A DNA stretch of 64,000 nt from Bradyrhizobium canariense (GCF_019402665.1 NZ_VSST01000032.1:1-64000); one strand, 5' to 3'; positions 31,772 to 41,820 are shown, counted from the stretch's first letter. Notes: generated by a model not told the origin, from the letters alone. Numbers and translations are program-made.

Positions 31772-33064
31772 GTGGCGAGCCGCGCAAATCAAAGGATCTT
31801 GCTGGGATGCGTCCTGCTCTGCGCGGCGGCATTGCCCTGTGCTGATTCCTCGCGCCTGAAGGCTGCGGAAAGTCAGCCTCAACCCGCTGTTGCATCAGCG
31901 AATTTCCCGACGGCCTCGGCCGCCCGGCTGGCCGGTGACGGCAGGCAAACCCGCTTTGTCCTCGACATCGACCAGACCGTTAGCTTCCGCGCCGTCACCT
32001 TGGCCGACCCGTATCGGGTGGTGGTCGACGTTCCCCAGGTCAATTTTCAACTCCCCGCCGGCACCGGGTCCGGCGGACGGGGACTGGTCAAGGCCTTCCG
32101 CTATGGGCTGGTGATGCCCGGCGGCTCCCGAATCGTGTTCGACCTGACGGGCCCGGCCAAGATCGCCAATTCCTACGTGGTGGAGGCTGCCAACGGTCAG
32201 CCCGCGCGGCTGGTGCTCGAACTGGAGGAGGTCGAGCGCACCGCCTTCGTGCCGTCGCTGGCTCCGGAAAATCGTCCTGAGCTGCGGCCGGCAATTGCCG
32301 ATCCGCCGCCCGCGACGGTTCCCGCATCTGCACATCCTGAAGCCGGGCAGAAGGCCGATGGCCGCGCGGTGGTTGTCATCGATCCCGGCCATGGCGGCAT
32401 CGACAATGGCACCCAGTCGAGCGGCGAGAGCGAGAAGAATCTGGTGCTGGCCTTTGGCCTGGCTCTGCGCGAACGGCTGGAAAAGACCGGCAAATATCGC
32501 GTGGTGATGACACGCGACGACGACACCTTCATCCCGCTCAACGACCGGGTCAAAGTCGCCCGCAGCCTCAAGGCGGCGTTGTTCGTCTCGATCCATGCCG
32601 ACGCGCTGCCGCGCGCCGAGGGCGATGCGCAGGGCGCGACCATCTACACGTTGTCCGACAAGGCCTCCGACGCCGAGGCGCAGCGGCTGGCGGATGCGGA
32701 AAACCGGGCGGACGCCATCGCCGGCTTCAACCTCGCGGAGGAGCCGACCGATGTCGCCGACATCCTGATCGATCTCACCCAGCGGGAAACCCGCACCTTT
32801 TCAAGTCGTTTTGCCCACCTGTTGATGAGCGAAATGAAGTCGACGGTTCGGATGCACAAGCATCCCCTGAAGTCGGCCGGCTTCCGGGTGCTGAAGGCGC
32901 CCGACGTGCCGTCGGTCCTGGTCGAGATCGGCTATGTCTCCAACAAGGGCGACCTCGAGCATCTGGTCTCGGAAGGATGGCGTTCGCGTGCCGTGGGCTC
33001 GATGGCACAGGCGATCGACGGGTTTTTGGCCAAGCGGATGGCCACGGCCGGATCGTCAAATTGA
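31772..33064 (+). CDS. amiC: N-acetylmuramoyl-L-alanine amidase with AMIN domain
   Basis: A 430-residue exported enzyme that cleaves the bond between muramic acid and the stem peptide, separating daughter cells. GTG 31772 is the probable start, with CGGAGG about 12 bases upstream, and it opens a signal peptide (ILLGCVLLCAAALPCAD). The AMIN localisation domain covers about residues 50-155. The amidase_3 domain (about 205-420) shows the zinc ligands in VIDPGHGG, the Glu in SGESEKNLVLA, and SIHADA; the catalytic Glu is in VLVEIGYVSN. It is followed by the PBP1A gene, a common arrangement in this group. Confidence 0.93.
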   Translation: MASRANQRILLGCVLLCAAALPCADSSRLKAAESQPQPAVASANFPTASAARLAGDGRQTRFVLDIDQTVSFRAVTLADPYRVVVDVPQVNFQLPAGTGSGGRGLVKAFRYGLVMPGGSRIVFDLTGPAKIANSYVVEAANGQPARLVLELEEVERTAFVPSLAPENRPELRPAIADPPPATVPASAHPEAGQKADGRAVVVIDPGHGGIDNGTQSSGESEKNLVLAFGLALRERLEKTGKYRVVMTRDDDTFIPLNDRVKVARSLKAALFVSIHADALPRAEGDAQGATIYTLSDKASDAEAQRLADAENRADAIAGFNLAEEPTDVADILIDLTQRETRTFSSRFAHLLMSEMKSTVRMHKHPLKSAGFRVLKAPDVPSVLVEIGYVSNKGDLEHLVSEGWRSRAVGSMAQAIDGFLAKRMATAGSSN

Positions 33065-33315
33065 CGACCGGAGGATCGTCGAATTGAGAAGGGATTTTCC
33101 GTCCCGCCGCAAAAGCCCTAGTTTGGCCACAGCGGGCGCTTTATAAAAACGCCGCAGGGGGTTCCGGAATCGGCGAGAATCCCGCTCGGCAAGCGTCTTG
33201 GGTCCGGCACCGATAGTATTGAGTAAGGCCGGTGAATTCGCGATGGTTTGGCGCCTGTTTCGGGCGCCAGGGCTGATCTTTGGGCTGATCCAGAGTTTGA
33301 ACGGATAAACAGATA

Positions 33316-35817
33316 ATGCGCTTGCTGGTGCGGTTCATGGGCTTCCTGTTCGCCGCGGGAACGGTGTTGTTCCTTGTCGGGGTCGGTGCCGTCGCAGGCC
33401 TGATCTGGCATTTCTCCAAGGACTTGCCGGACTACTCTCAGCTTCAGGATTACGAGCCGCCGGTGATGACCCGCGTGCACGCGACCGACGGCTCGCTGCT
33501 CGGCGAATACGCCAAGGAGCGGCGGCTGTACCTGCCGATCCAGGCGGTGCCGAAACTCGTGATCAACGCCTTCCTCGCGGCCGAGGACAAGAATTTCTAC
33601 GAGCATGGCGGCATCGACTACACCGGCATGGCGCGTGCCGGCGTGGTCTACATCCAGAACTACGGCTCCAACCGCCGGCCGCAGGGCGCTTCGACGATCA
33701 CCCAGCAGGTCGCCAAGAACTTCCTTCTGACCAACGAGGTCTCCTTCGCGCGCAAGATCAAGGAAGCCTTGCTGGCCATGCGGATCGAGAAGACCTACTC
33801 GAAGGACAAGATCCTCGAGCTGTATCTGAATGAAATCTATCTGGGTCTCGGCGCCTACGGAATCGCCGCTGCGTCGCTGGTTTATTTCGACAAATCAGTG
33901 AACGAGCTGACGGTGGCGGAAGCGTCCTATCTCGCGGCGCTGCCGAAGATGCCTGCGACGCTGCATCCCGTCCGCAACCGCGACCGCGCCATCGAGCGCC
34001 GTAACTACGTGATCGATCGTCTCGTTGAGAACGGCTGGGTCAAGCAGGCCGACGCCGACAAGGCGCGCAAGGAGCCGCTGGTCGTTACCAGCCGCTCCAA
34101 TGGCGCCCACACCTTCGCCGGCGAATATTTCGCCGAGGAAGTGCGCCGCGACATCTTCGAGCGCTATGGCGAGAAGAAACTTTACGAGGGCGGCCTCTCG
34201 GTCCGCACTACGCTCGATCCCAAGATTCAGGTCATGGCGCGCAAGACCATGGTCGCCGGTCTCGTCAACTATGACGAGCAGCAGGGCTATCGCGGCGCCA
34301 TCAGCAAGCTCGACATTTCGGGCGACTGGGGCGTGAAGCTCGCCGAGATCAAGTCTCTTTCCGATATCTCGCCATGGCGCATGGCCGTGGTGCTGGAGAC
34401 CAGCGATCAGTCGGCGCGCATCGGCTTCCAGCCGAGCCGCGAGCTCGGCGGCGCCATCAGCAAGCAGCGCGAGACCGGCCTCATCACGCTCGACGGCATC
34501 AAATGGGCAAGAGCGGCCTCCGGGGCTGCGAAGGGTAGGGCGGCAAGCGCAGTGTCGCAGGTGCTCCAGCCCGGTGACGTGATCTACGCCGATCCGCTGT
34601 ACAAGGACGCCCAGCCCGTCGAAGGTCAGTACCGGCTGCGCCAGATTCCCGAAGTGTCCGGCGCGATGGTGGTGATGGACCCCTGGACCGGTCGCGTGCT
34701 GGCGATGGTCGGCGGCTTCTCGTTCGACCAGAGCCAGTTCAACCGCGCCACGCAGGCCTATCGGCAACCCGGTTCGTCGTTCAAGCCGATCGTCTATTCG
34801 GCCGCGCTCGACAACGGCTATACGCCTTCGACTGTCGTGCTCGACGCCCCGATCGAAATCGACCAGGGCCAGGGCGCGGGCGTGTGGCGGCCTGAAAACT
34901 TCTCCTCGGGCAAGTTCCAGGGGCCGGTGACGCTGCGCAACGCGCTGCGGCAGTCGCTCAACACGGTGACGGTGCGCCTCGCCCAGGACATCGGCATGCC
35001 CCTGATCGGCGAATATGCCCGCCGCTTTGGCGTCTATGACGAACTGCCGAACTATCTGTCCTACGCGCTCGGCGCCGGCGAGACCACGGCGATGCGCATG
35101 GTCACGGCATATTCGATGCTCGCCAATGGTGGCCGCCGGGTGAAGCCGACCCTGATCGACCGCATCCAGGATCGCTACGGCCACACCATCTTCAAGCACG
35201 ACCAGCGCGAATGCCGCGGCTGCGACGCGCCGGGTGGTTGGAAGAACCAGAACGAGCCGCAGCTGATTGACCGCCGCGAGCAGGTGCTGGATTCCATGAC
35301 CGCCTATCAGATCACCGAGCTGATGGAAGGCGTGGTCCAGGCCGGTACCGCGACCGTGGTCAAGCAGGTCGGCAAGCCGATCGCCGGCAAGACCGGCACC
35401 ACCAACGAGGCCAAGGACGCCTGGTTCGTCGGTTTCTCGCCCGACGTCGCCGTCGCCATCTACATGGGCTACGACAAGCCGCGTCCGCTCGGCAAGGGTA
35501 ACGCCGCGACCGGCGGTCATCTCGCAGCTCCCATCGCACGCGACTTCCTCCAGCTCGCGCTCGCCGACAAGCCCGCGGTCCCGTTCAAGGTGCCGGCCGG
35601 CATCAAGCTGGTGCGCGTCGTCGCCAAGACCGGCATGCGCGCCGGTCCGGGCGAGACCGGCGGAACCATCCTCGAAGCCTTCAAGCCGGGCACGGCGCCG
35701 CCGGATAATTATTCGGTCATTGGCGTTGCCGATGCCGACGGCCGGACGCCGGCGTCGCAGCAGCAGCAGCCGGATTCCGGTTTCTTCATGCGGCCGGGCA
35801 CCGGCGGGCTGTACTAA
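33316..35817 (+). CDS. mrcA: Penicillin-binding protein 1A (bifunctional)
   Basis: An 833-residue class A PBP that polymerises glycan strands and cross-links peptides on the outer face of the inner membrane. An N-terminal membrane anchor lies at about residues 10-32. The GT51 glycosyltransferase shows AAEDKNFYEHGGIDYTGMAR with the catalytic Glu and QGASTITQQVAKNFLL. An OB-like region follows at about 315-420. The transpeptidase has the SxxK serine in PGSSFKPIVY and the KTG box in AGKTGTTNEAKDAW. The length is normal for alphaproteobacterial PBP1A. It lies between amiC and prfB. Confidence 0.96.
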   Translation: MRLLVRFMGFLFAAGTVLFLVGVGAVAGLIWHFSKDLPDYSQLQDYEPPVMTRVHATDGSLLGEYAKERRLYLPIQAVPKLVINAFLAAEDKNFYEHGGIDYTGMARAGVVYIQNYGSNRRPQGASTITQQVAKNFLLTNEVSFARKIKEALLAMRIEKTYSKDKILELYLNEIYLGLGAYGIAAASLVYFDKSVNELTVAEASYLAALPKMPATLHPVRNRDRAIERRNYVIDRLVENGWVKQADADKARKEPLVVTSRSNGAHTFAGEYFAEEVRRDIFERYGEKKLYEGGLSVRTTLDPKIQVMARKTMVAGLVNYDEQQGYRGAISKLDISGDWGVKLAEIKSLSDISPWRMAVVLETSDQSARIGFQPSRELGGAISKQRETGLITLDGIKWARAASGAAKGRAASAVSQVLQPGDVIYADPLYKDAQPVEGQYRLRQIPEVSGAMVVMDPWTGRVLAMVGGFSFDQSQFNRATQAYRQPGSSFKPIVYSAALDNGYTPSTVVLDAPIEIDQGQGAGVWRPENFSSGKFQGPVTLRNALRQSLNTVTVRLAQDIGMPLIGEYARRFGVYDELPNYLSYALGAGETTAMRMVTAYSMLANGGRRVKPTLIDRIQDRYGHTIFKHDQRECRGCDAPGGWKNQNEPQLIDRREQVLDSMTAYQITELMEGVVQAGTATVVKQVGKPIAGKTGTTNEAKDAWFVGFSPDVAVAIYMGYDKPRPLGKGNAATGGHLAAPIARDFLQLALADKPAVPFKVPAGIKLVRVVAKTGMRAGPGETGGTILEAFKPGTAPPDNYSVIGVADADGRTPASQQQQPDSGFFMRPGTGGLY

Positions 35818-35928
35818 GGCTTAGGACAAGACAGACGTTCGTCGCCGCGGCGGTTGCGCTTTTCAGCCGCCGCCGCTACATCCCGTTGTCATTAGACGCG
35901 GAACAATTCCGCGAGACCAGAGAACCAT

Positions 35929-37060
35929 ATGCGCGCCGAAATCGAACGGTTGGTAGAAGAGATCAAGCAGTCGGTCGGGCTGCTGAGGAGGCATCTTTGA
36001 CGTCGAGAAATCGACGGCGCGCCTCGCTGAGCTGAACAAGCTCGCAGAAGATCCCAACCTCTGGAACGATCCCCAGAAAGCCCAGAAATTGATGCAGGAG
36101 CGCACCTCGCTTGAGGACTCGCTCTCCGGCATCGGTAAGGTCGAGCAGGAGCTCGAAGACGACATCGGCATGATCGAGCTCGGCGAAGCCGAGGGCGATG
36201 AGGGCGTCGTCAAGGAAGCCGAAGCCGCACTGAAGAGCCTCAAGAAGGAAGTCGCCCGGCGCGAGCTCGAGGCGCTGCTGTCGGGAGAGGCCGACGGTTT
36301 CGATTCCTATCTCGAAGTGCATGCCGGCGCCGGTGGCACCGAGAGCCAGGACTGGGCGCAGATGCTGCTCCGCATGTACTCGCGCTGGGCCGAAACCCAC
36401 GGCTTCAAGGTCGAGGTGCTGGAAGAGTCCGAGGGCGAAGAGGCCGGCATCAAGTCCGCGACGATCCAGGTCTCCGGCCACAATGCCTATGGCTGGCTCA
36501 AGACCGAGGCGGGCGTGCACCGCCTGGTGCGGATCTCGCCATTCGATTCCAACGCGCGGCGGCACACCTCGTTCTCGTCCGTCGCTGTGTTTCCGGTGAT
36601 CGACGACACCATCAAGATCGACATCAAGGAATCGGACGTCCGCGTCGACACCATGCGCTCAGGCGGCGCCGGCGGCCAGCACGTCAACAAGACCGAGTCC
36701 GCGGTGCGGCTGACGCATATCCCGACCGGCGTCGCCGTGGTCTGCCAGGCCGGCCGCTCGCAGCACAAGAACAAGGCGCAGGCCTGGGACATGCTGCGCG
36801 CACGGCTTTATCAGATCGAGCTGAAGCGGCGTGAAGAGAAGGCCGCCGCCGACCAGGCCGCCAAGACCGACATCGGCTGGGGTCACCAGATCCGCTCCTA
36901 CGTGCTCCAGCCCTACCAGATGGTGAAGGATCTGCGCACCGGTGTGCAGACCTCCGATACATCAGGCGTTCTCGGTGGCGATCTCGACGACTTCATGGCC
37001 GCGACCCTGGCGCAGCGCGCCTTCGGCACTCCCGGCGCCGACATCGAGGACGTCGACTGA
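35929..37060 (+). CDS. prfB: Peptide chain release factor 2, expressed by programmed +1 frameshifting
   Basis: The 376-residue product is encoded by two overlapping frames: ATG 35929 to codon 23 (CTT, 35995-35997), then the +1 frame from GAC 35999-36001 to TGA 37058-37060. RF2 recognises UGA and UAA and triggers peptide release. The anticodon-like SPF is in VRISPFDSNARRH and the catalytic GGQ in GGAGGQHVNKTESAVRL. The in-frame TGA at 35998 plus an internal Shine-Dalgarno form the classic autoregulatory site: low RF2 favours the shift. Automatic annotation may call a shortened gene from ATG 36089, which lacks the first 53 residues. The stop overlaps the next ATG. Confidence 0.96.
35986..36001 (+). 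promoter_or_regulatory. prfB programmed frameshift site
   Basis: AGGAGG (35986-35991), a 3-base spacer CAT, the slippery CTT, the stop TGA (35998-36000) and then C reproduce the E. coli RF2 recoding signal with identical spacing. Confidence 0.93.
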
Positions 37061-37941
37061 TGCCCCGGATCGCCTTCATCGGGCTTGGGCGGATGGGCCA
37101 TGGCATGGCCGGCCGCTATCTCGATGCCGGCTTCACGGTGACGGTTTGGAATCGCAGCAAAACAAAAGCGGAAGACCTGATCGCGCGCGGCGCGCTGTGG
37201 GCGACCTCGCCTGAGGACGCGGCGATCGACGCCGACGCGGTCGTGACGATGGTCGCCGATGACGAGGCCTCGCGCGCGGTCTGGCTCGGGCCCGAGGGCG
37301 CAGCCAAGACGGCGAAATCAGGCACCATCGCGATCGAATGCTCCACCGTTTCCTATGACCACGCCCGCGAGATGGGCCGCGAAATGAATGCGCGCGGGCT
37401 AATCTATATCGATTGCCCCGTGACGGGATTGCCGGATGCGGCAGCGAGCGGAAAGCTGACGCTGCTCGTTGGTGCCGATCCCGCCGATCTCGAACGCGCG
37501 CGGCCCTATCTGACACCGATCGGCTCGACCATCCGCCATTTCGGCGCGGTCGGTGCCGGCACCGTCTACAAGCTGATCAATAATCTGATGGGCGCGATCC
37601 AGATCGCCGGCCTCGCCGAGGGACTCGCCATCGCCGAGCAGGCCGGGCTCGACATGAATCTGGTGCTGGAATCAATTCAGGCGGGCGTCGCCGCAAGCCC
37701 GCAGGTGCAGCGCCACTCCAAGCGCATGGTCGCCCGCGATTTTTCCGGCGCAACGTTCACGGCGGCGCTGCGGCACAAGGATGCCGCCTACGCAGTGAAG
37801 CTCGCCGAGAGCCTGCTGGCCGACAAGCCGCTGGTCGCGCGCGCCGCCGTCGAGGCCTACGCGCAGGCGAAGGCTGCGATGCCTGACGACGATGAAGGCA
37901 AGATGATCGAGCTGGTGTCGCGGCCGAAGAAGCCGTCCTAG
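37060..37941 (+). CDS. Beta-hydroxyacid dehydrogenase (3-hydroxyisobutyrate dehydrogenase family)
   Basis: A 293-residue NAD(P)-dependent enzyme. The N-terminal GLGRMGHGMAGRYLDAGFTVTVWNR is the Rossmann motif (residues about 7-30). The substrate-binding DCPVTGLPDAAASGKLTLLVG and the catalytic Lys region GAGTVYKLINNLMGA follow; the C-terminal helical domain completes the dimer. The family oxidises 3-hydroxyisobutyrate, tartronate semialdehyde or related acids; the exact substrate is open. Its ATG overlaps the prfB stop (TGATG), so expression is translationally coupled to RF2. Confidence 0.9.
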   Translation: MPRIAFIGLGRMGHGMAGRYLDAGFTVTVWNRSKTKAEDLIARGALWATSPEDAAIDADAVVTMVADDEASRAVWLGPEGAAKTAKSGTIAIECSTVSYDHAREMGREMNARGLIYIDCPVTGLPDAAASGKLTLLVGADPADLERARPYLTPIGSTIRHFGAVGAGTVYKLINNLMGAIQIAGLAEGLAIAEQAGLDMNLVLESIQAGVAASPQVQRHSKRMVARDFSGATFTAALRHKDAAYAVKLAESLLADKPLVARAAVEAYAQAKAAMPDDDEGKMIELVSRPKKPS

Positions 37942-38079
37942 CGGATCACATCGACATGGGGCAGCGTCGTTTGCCTCGTTCGCACGTTGGTCTTGTAAAC
38001 GGATGCGTCATCGGAAATCGGGTGGCGCTGTTCGCAGGATCGTCCTAGGCGGCTGTCTCGCCTAGCGACATGAGACGCC

Positions 38080-38991
38080 ATGCCCCTGAATCGCAGCCGG
38101 ATCGACGCGCGCGACTGGTCGCTGCTCGCTGTGCTCTCGGTGCTCTGGGGCGGGTCGTTCTTCTTCAACGGCGCGGCGCTGCGGGAATTGCCGCCGCTCA
38201 CGCTGGTGCTTTTGCGCGTTGCACTTGGCGCGGCCATTCTACTGCCGCTGCTCCGTATCCAGGGCATTGGCTTTCCCAAGCGCATCGCCGGCTGGAAACC
38301 GTTCGTCGCGATTGGGCTCCTCAACAACGTCATCCCGTTCTCGCTGATCGTGGTCGGCCAGACCTTCATTCCAAGCGGGCTGGCGTCGATCCTGAATGCC
38401 ACCACGCCGCTGTTCACGGTGATCGTGATGGCGGCGGCAGGCGAAGAGGCCTTACGGCTGCGTCGCGTCGCCGGCGTGGCACTGAGCCTCGCCGGCGTGA
38501 TCATCCTGCGCGGATGGGGCGCTGAAACACGGGCGGGGCAGGGGCTCGGTATTCTGCTCTGCCTCGGCGGCGCCTTCAGCTATGGCTTTGCGGCGCTGGC
38601 AGCGCGCCGGTTGTTGAAGGACTCCCCGCCGCTGGTGACGGCAGCCTATCAACTGATGGCTTCCACGGTGATGATGGTGATCGTCGCGGGCGCAGCGGAG
38701 CAGCCGTGGCGTCTGCCGATGCCGGGCATGACGACGTGGCTTGCAGTGCTTGGCCTTGCCGGCCTGTCGACGGCGCTCGCCTATATCGTCTTCTTCCAGA
38801 TCCTGCGGCGGTCGGGTGCGACCAACGTGATGCTGGTGACGCTGCTCATTCCCGTCATCGCCGTTCTTCTGGGATGGCTGGTGCTGGGCGAACCGATCTC
38901 GATGCGAGAGATCGCGGGCGCGATCGTGATCGGCAGCGCGTTGCTGGTGATCGATGGGCGCGTTCTGGACCTGCTTCGGCGCGGCACATAG
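38080..38991 (+). CDS. EamA/DMT-family transporter
   Basis: A 303-residue membrane protein with ten predicted helices in two EamA repeats, each starting with a pattern such as WSLLAVLSVLWGGSFFFNGAAL (first) and GILLCLGGAFSYGFAALAARR (second). The drug/metabolite transporter superfamily includes amino acid and metabolite exporters. The substrate is unknown. It stands alone, 138 bases after the dehydrogenase gene; that gap shows no obvious terminator. Confidence 0.88.
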   Translation: MPLNRSRIDARDWSLLAVLSVLWGGSFFFNGAALRELPPLTLVLLRVALGAAILLPLLRIQGIGFPKRIAGWKPFVAIGLLNNVIPFSLIVVGQTFIPSGLASILNATTPLFTVIVMAAAGEEALRLRRVAGVALSLAGVIILRGWGAETRAGQGLGILLCLGGAFSYGFAALAARRLLKDSPPLVTAAYQLMASTVMMVIVAGAAEQPWRLPMPGMTTWLAVLGLAGLSTALAYIVFFQILRRSGATNVMLVTLLIPVIAVLLGWLVLGEPISMREIAGAIVIGSALLVIDGRVLDLLRRGT

Positions 38992-39097
38992 TTCCAGAGT
39001 CGTCGTTTCACTCCACGGAAAATCGCGGCGCTTGCCAGCCGCCGCTCCCCTTGCGACACTCTCGGCAAAACAAGACTACAAAACAGGGGAGAGAACG

Positions 39098-40333
39098 ATG
39101 CCGGGTCGTCGCGAAAGCCTTGCTGCCCTCGCCATTCTTGTTGCCGGAGTGCTCGTCACGACACCGGCCCTGGCGCAGAAGAAATACGATCCCGGCGCCA
39201 CCGACACCGAAATCAAGCTCGGCAACATCATGCCCTATAGCGGGCCGGCGTCGTCCTATGGCGTGATCGGCAAGACCGAGGCTGCGTTCTTCAGGATGAT
39301 CAACGACCAGGGCGGCATCAACGGGCGCAAGATCAATTTCATCAGCTATGACGACGCTTATTCACCGCCGAAGGCGATCGAGCAGGCGCGCAAGCTGGTC
39401 GAGAGCGACGAGGTGTTGCTGATCTTCCAGCCGCTCGGCACGCCCTCGAATTCCGCGATCATGAAGTACATGAACGCCAAGAAGGTACCGCAGCTCTTCG
39501 TCGCCTCCGGCGGCACCAAGTTCGGCGACTCCAAGAATTTCCCATGGACCATGGGATTCCAGCCGAACTACCAGAGCGAGGGGCGGATCTACGCAAAATA
39601 TATCCGTGACAATTTTCCAAACAGCAAGATCGCGGTGTTCTGGCAGAACGACGACGCCGGCAAGGACCAGTTCAAGGGCCTGAAGGATGGGCTCGGCGAC
39701 AAGGCCAATATGATCATCGCCGACAAATCCTATGAGGTCAGCGATCCCTCGATCGACTCGCAGATCGTTGCGCTTCACGATTCCGGTGCCGACATCTTCT
39801 TCTCCTGGGCTGCGCCAAAGGGATCGGCACAGGCGATCCGGAAGGTCGGCGAGCTCGGCTGGAAGCCAAAATTCTTCCTCGCCAATACGGCTACGTCGAT
39901 CGCCTCGGTGCTCAAGCCCGCCGGACTCGACTATTCCAAGGACATCATCTCGACCGCATATTTGAAGGATCCGACCGACCCGACCTGGGACAAGGACCCA
40001 GCGGTCATCGCGTGGCGTACCTTTATGGACAAGTACTATCCCGAAGGGGACAAGACCAACGCCAATAACCTTTATGGCTACGTTCAGGCGGAGGCGATGG
40101 CGCAGGTGCTGAAGCAGTGCGGCGATAATCTCACGCGTGACAACGTGATGAAGCAGGCCTCGAACCTGAAGGATTTCCACACCGACCTGATGCTGCCCGG
40201 CATCATGGTCAACACCTCGGCCGACGATTATTTCCCGATCGAGCAGATGCAGCTGATGCGCTTCAACGGGCAGGCCTGGGAGCTGTTCGGCGACGTCATC
40301 ACAGGAGAGGTCGGCCACGAGCGCGGCCAGTAG
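39098..40333 (+). CDS. ABC transporter substrate-binding protein, branched-chain amino acid (LivJ) type
   Basis: A 411-residue periplasmic binding protein. ATG 39098, with GGGGAGAG upstream, opens a signal peptide of about 27 residues (ending TPALAQ). It has the Peripla_BP_6 fold: TEIKLGNIMPYSGPASSYGVIGK, INDQGGINGRKINFISYDDAYSP, and AVFWQNDDAGKDQFKGLKDGL. The family binds branched-chain amino acids, amides or aromatic acids. No permease or ATPase genes are adjacent, so it is an orphan receptor that uses transport subunits encoded elsewhere. Rhizobia carry many of these. Confidence 0.9.
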   Translation: MPGRRESLAALAILVAGVLVTTPALAQKKYDPGATDTEIKLGNIMPYSGPASSYGVIGKTEAAFFRMINDQGGINGRKINFISYDDAYSPPKAIEQARKLVESDEVLLIFQPLGTPSNSAIMKYMNAKKVPQLFVASGGTKFGDSKNFPWTMGFQPNYQSEGRIYAKYIRDNFPNSKIAVFWQNDDAGKDQFKGLKDGLGDKANMIIADKSYEVSDPSIDSQIVALHDSGADIFFSWAAPKGSAQAIRKVGELGWKPKFFLANTATSIASVLKPAGLDYSKDIISTAYLKDPTDPTWDKDPAVIAWRTFMDKYYPEGDKTNANNLYGYVQAEAMAQVLKQCGDNLTRDNVMKQASNLKDFHTDLMLPGIMVNTSADDYFPIEQMQLMRFNGQAWELFGDVITGEVGHERGQ

Positions 40334-40342
40334 AATGCGAGA

Positions 40343-40363
40343 AGCGCGGGCCTAGCCCGCGCT
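40343..40363. terminator. Perfect hairpin enclosing the M23 peptidase stop codon
   Basis: AGCGCGGGC (40343-40351) and GCCCGCGCT (40355-40363) pair perfectly around CTA (40352-40354), which is the TAG stop of the minus-strand gene. It lies 10 bases after the stop of the convergent binding-protein gene. No T-run follows, so termination here would need Rho or be weak. Confidence 0.4.
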
Positions 40364-41716
40364 GAGCCGCACGCCGGCGCGCAGGAATTTCTGCGGATCG
40401 ACCGCTTCGCCGTCGATCCGGGTTTCATAGTGCAGATGCGGGCCGGTGGAACGGCCGGTCGAGCCGACGAGTCCGACGACCTGGCCGATTCTCACGATCT
40501 CGCCGACCCTGACGTTGATCTCGGAGAGATGGCCGTAGCGAGTCGCAAGGCCATTGCCGTGATCGACCTCGATCATGCGGCCGTAGCCGCCGGACCAGCC
40601 GGCGGAGACGACCTTGCCGTTGGCGGTGACGCGAACGGGATCGCCGCTCGCCGCGCGGAAGTCGAGCCCGGTGTGCATCGCGGGCCGGCCGAGGAACGGA
40701 TCGCTGCGCACGCCGAAACCGGAGGTGAACTCGACCTCGCCGATGACGGGCTTGCGATAGGGCACGAGTGCGAGGGTGCGATTGAGCCGGTCCATCTCGG
40801 CGCGGGTGCTGTTGATGCGATAGAGCTGCTTTTCGAACGGCCCCGAACTGGCGGTGAGTTTTACGGGTACGAAAGGCCCGCCCATCGCCGTGCGCGGCAC
40901 GGCGGCTTCGAGATTTGCGAGGTTCAGGCCGAGATCGCTGACGACGCCGCGCATCCGGCGCATGCGTGAGTCCATGCCTTCCTCGACGGCGTTGAGCGCC
41001 GCCATCTGGCGACGCTCGACTTGGTCAAGCGAGGTCGTGAGCCGAACGACGACGTTGTCGAACCCTTGATTCTTGGCGAATTGATTGACGGGCGGAGCTG
41101 CGAGGGTCGGCGCGCGCGATTCGAGCCGCGCTTCGCGATCCGGCGGCGCGACGAAGATCACGGTGTCGCTGATCGGCGAGGGTTTTGGCGTGCCCTGCGT
41201 CGTCTGGCTGGCATCGCCACGCTGCGGGGTGGAGCGGGGAATCGATCCGGTCACGTCCGGCATGGACCCGAGCGCCGTGGCACGGGACTCCAGCGCCGTC
41301 TGGCGCTTCATGATCTGGTCGAGCTTCTGGTCGAACTGCTCCTGGTCGAGCAGTTGCCGGCTGGTGGTGCGGTCGACCTTGGCGCGCAGCTCGGCGATGC
41401 GGTCCTCATAGGCGTATTGCATCTCGGCCTGCCGGGCGATCAGCCGGGTGAGGACGTCGTCGCGGAAGGCGAAATAGGTCGCGGTTGCGGCCGACCAGAG
41501 CCCGAGCAACACGACGGTGCCGACCACGATCCAGAACACCACAGGTCCCAGGCGAACCTGCTTGCCGTGATGCACGATGGTGTAGGCGTCGTCGGTATCC
41601 GGAAGGGGAAGCGCTGTTGCCACAGCGGCGGCACGGCGATGAAAGGCTCGTCCGTGGTCGTGGGGGTGATGTTGGGGGTACTGCGAGAGTTGGGCAGAAC
41701 TTTTCGACATCGGCAC
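40352..41716 (-). CDS. M23-family peptidoglycan endopeptidase with membrane anchor
   Basis: A 454-residue protein. A His/Ala-rich cytoplasmic N-terminus (about 1-55) is followed by one membrane helix (about 58-82, VVFWIVVGTVVLLGLWSAA), a coiled coil (about 88-150), a linker, and a C-terminal LytM domain (about 325-445). The LytM motifs are HTGLDFRAASGDPV and TRYGHLSEINVRVGE, then TGRSTGPHLHYETR. Two His and an Asp for zinc are present (HTGLD, HLH), which suggests an active enzyme cutting peptide cross-links rather than a degenerate EnvC-type activator. Two in-frame ATGs lie two codons apart. Confidence 0.9.
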   Translation of the reverse strand: MPMSKSSAQLSQYPQHHPHDHGRAFHRRAAAVATALPLPDTDDAYTIVHHGKQVRLGPVVFWIVVGTVVLLGLWSAATATYFAFRDDVLTRLIARQAEMQYAYEDRIAELRAKVDRTTSRQLLDQEQFDQKLDQIMKRQTALESRATALGSMPDVTGSIPRSTPQRGDASQTTQGTPKPSPISDTVIFVAPPDREARLESRAPTLAAPPVNQFAKNQGFDNVVVRLTTSLDQVERRQMAALNAVEEGMDSRMRRMRGVVSDLGLNLANLEAAVPRTAMGGPFVPVKLTASSGPFEKQLYRINSTRAEMDRLNRTLALVPYRKPVIGEVEFTSGFGVRSDPFLGRPAMHTGLDFRAASGDPVRVTANGKVVSAGWSGGYGRMIEVDHGNGLATRYGHLSEINVRVGEIVRIGQVVGLVGSTGRSTGPHLHYETRIDGEAVDPQKFLRAGVRLSAG

Positions 41717-41820
41717 TCCCGCGCCGGTCGGATGAGTCCGTACGGCCTAATTGCCGCGGCAATCTGGGTCAGTCATGGTTAATTTTCCGGAAACGGAACC
41801 GCTTGAATTTAAAGGATTGG

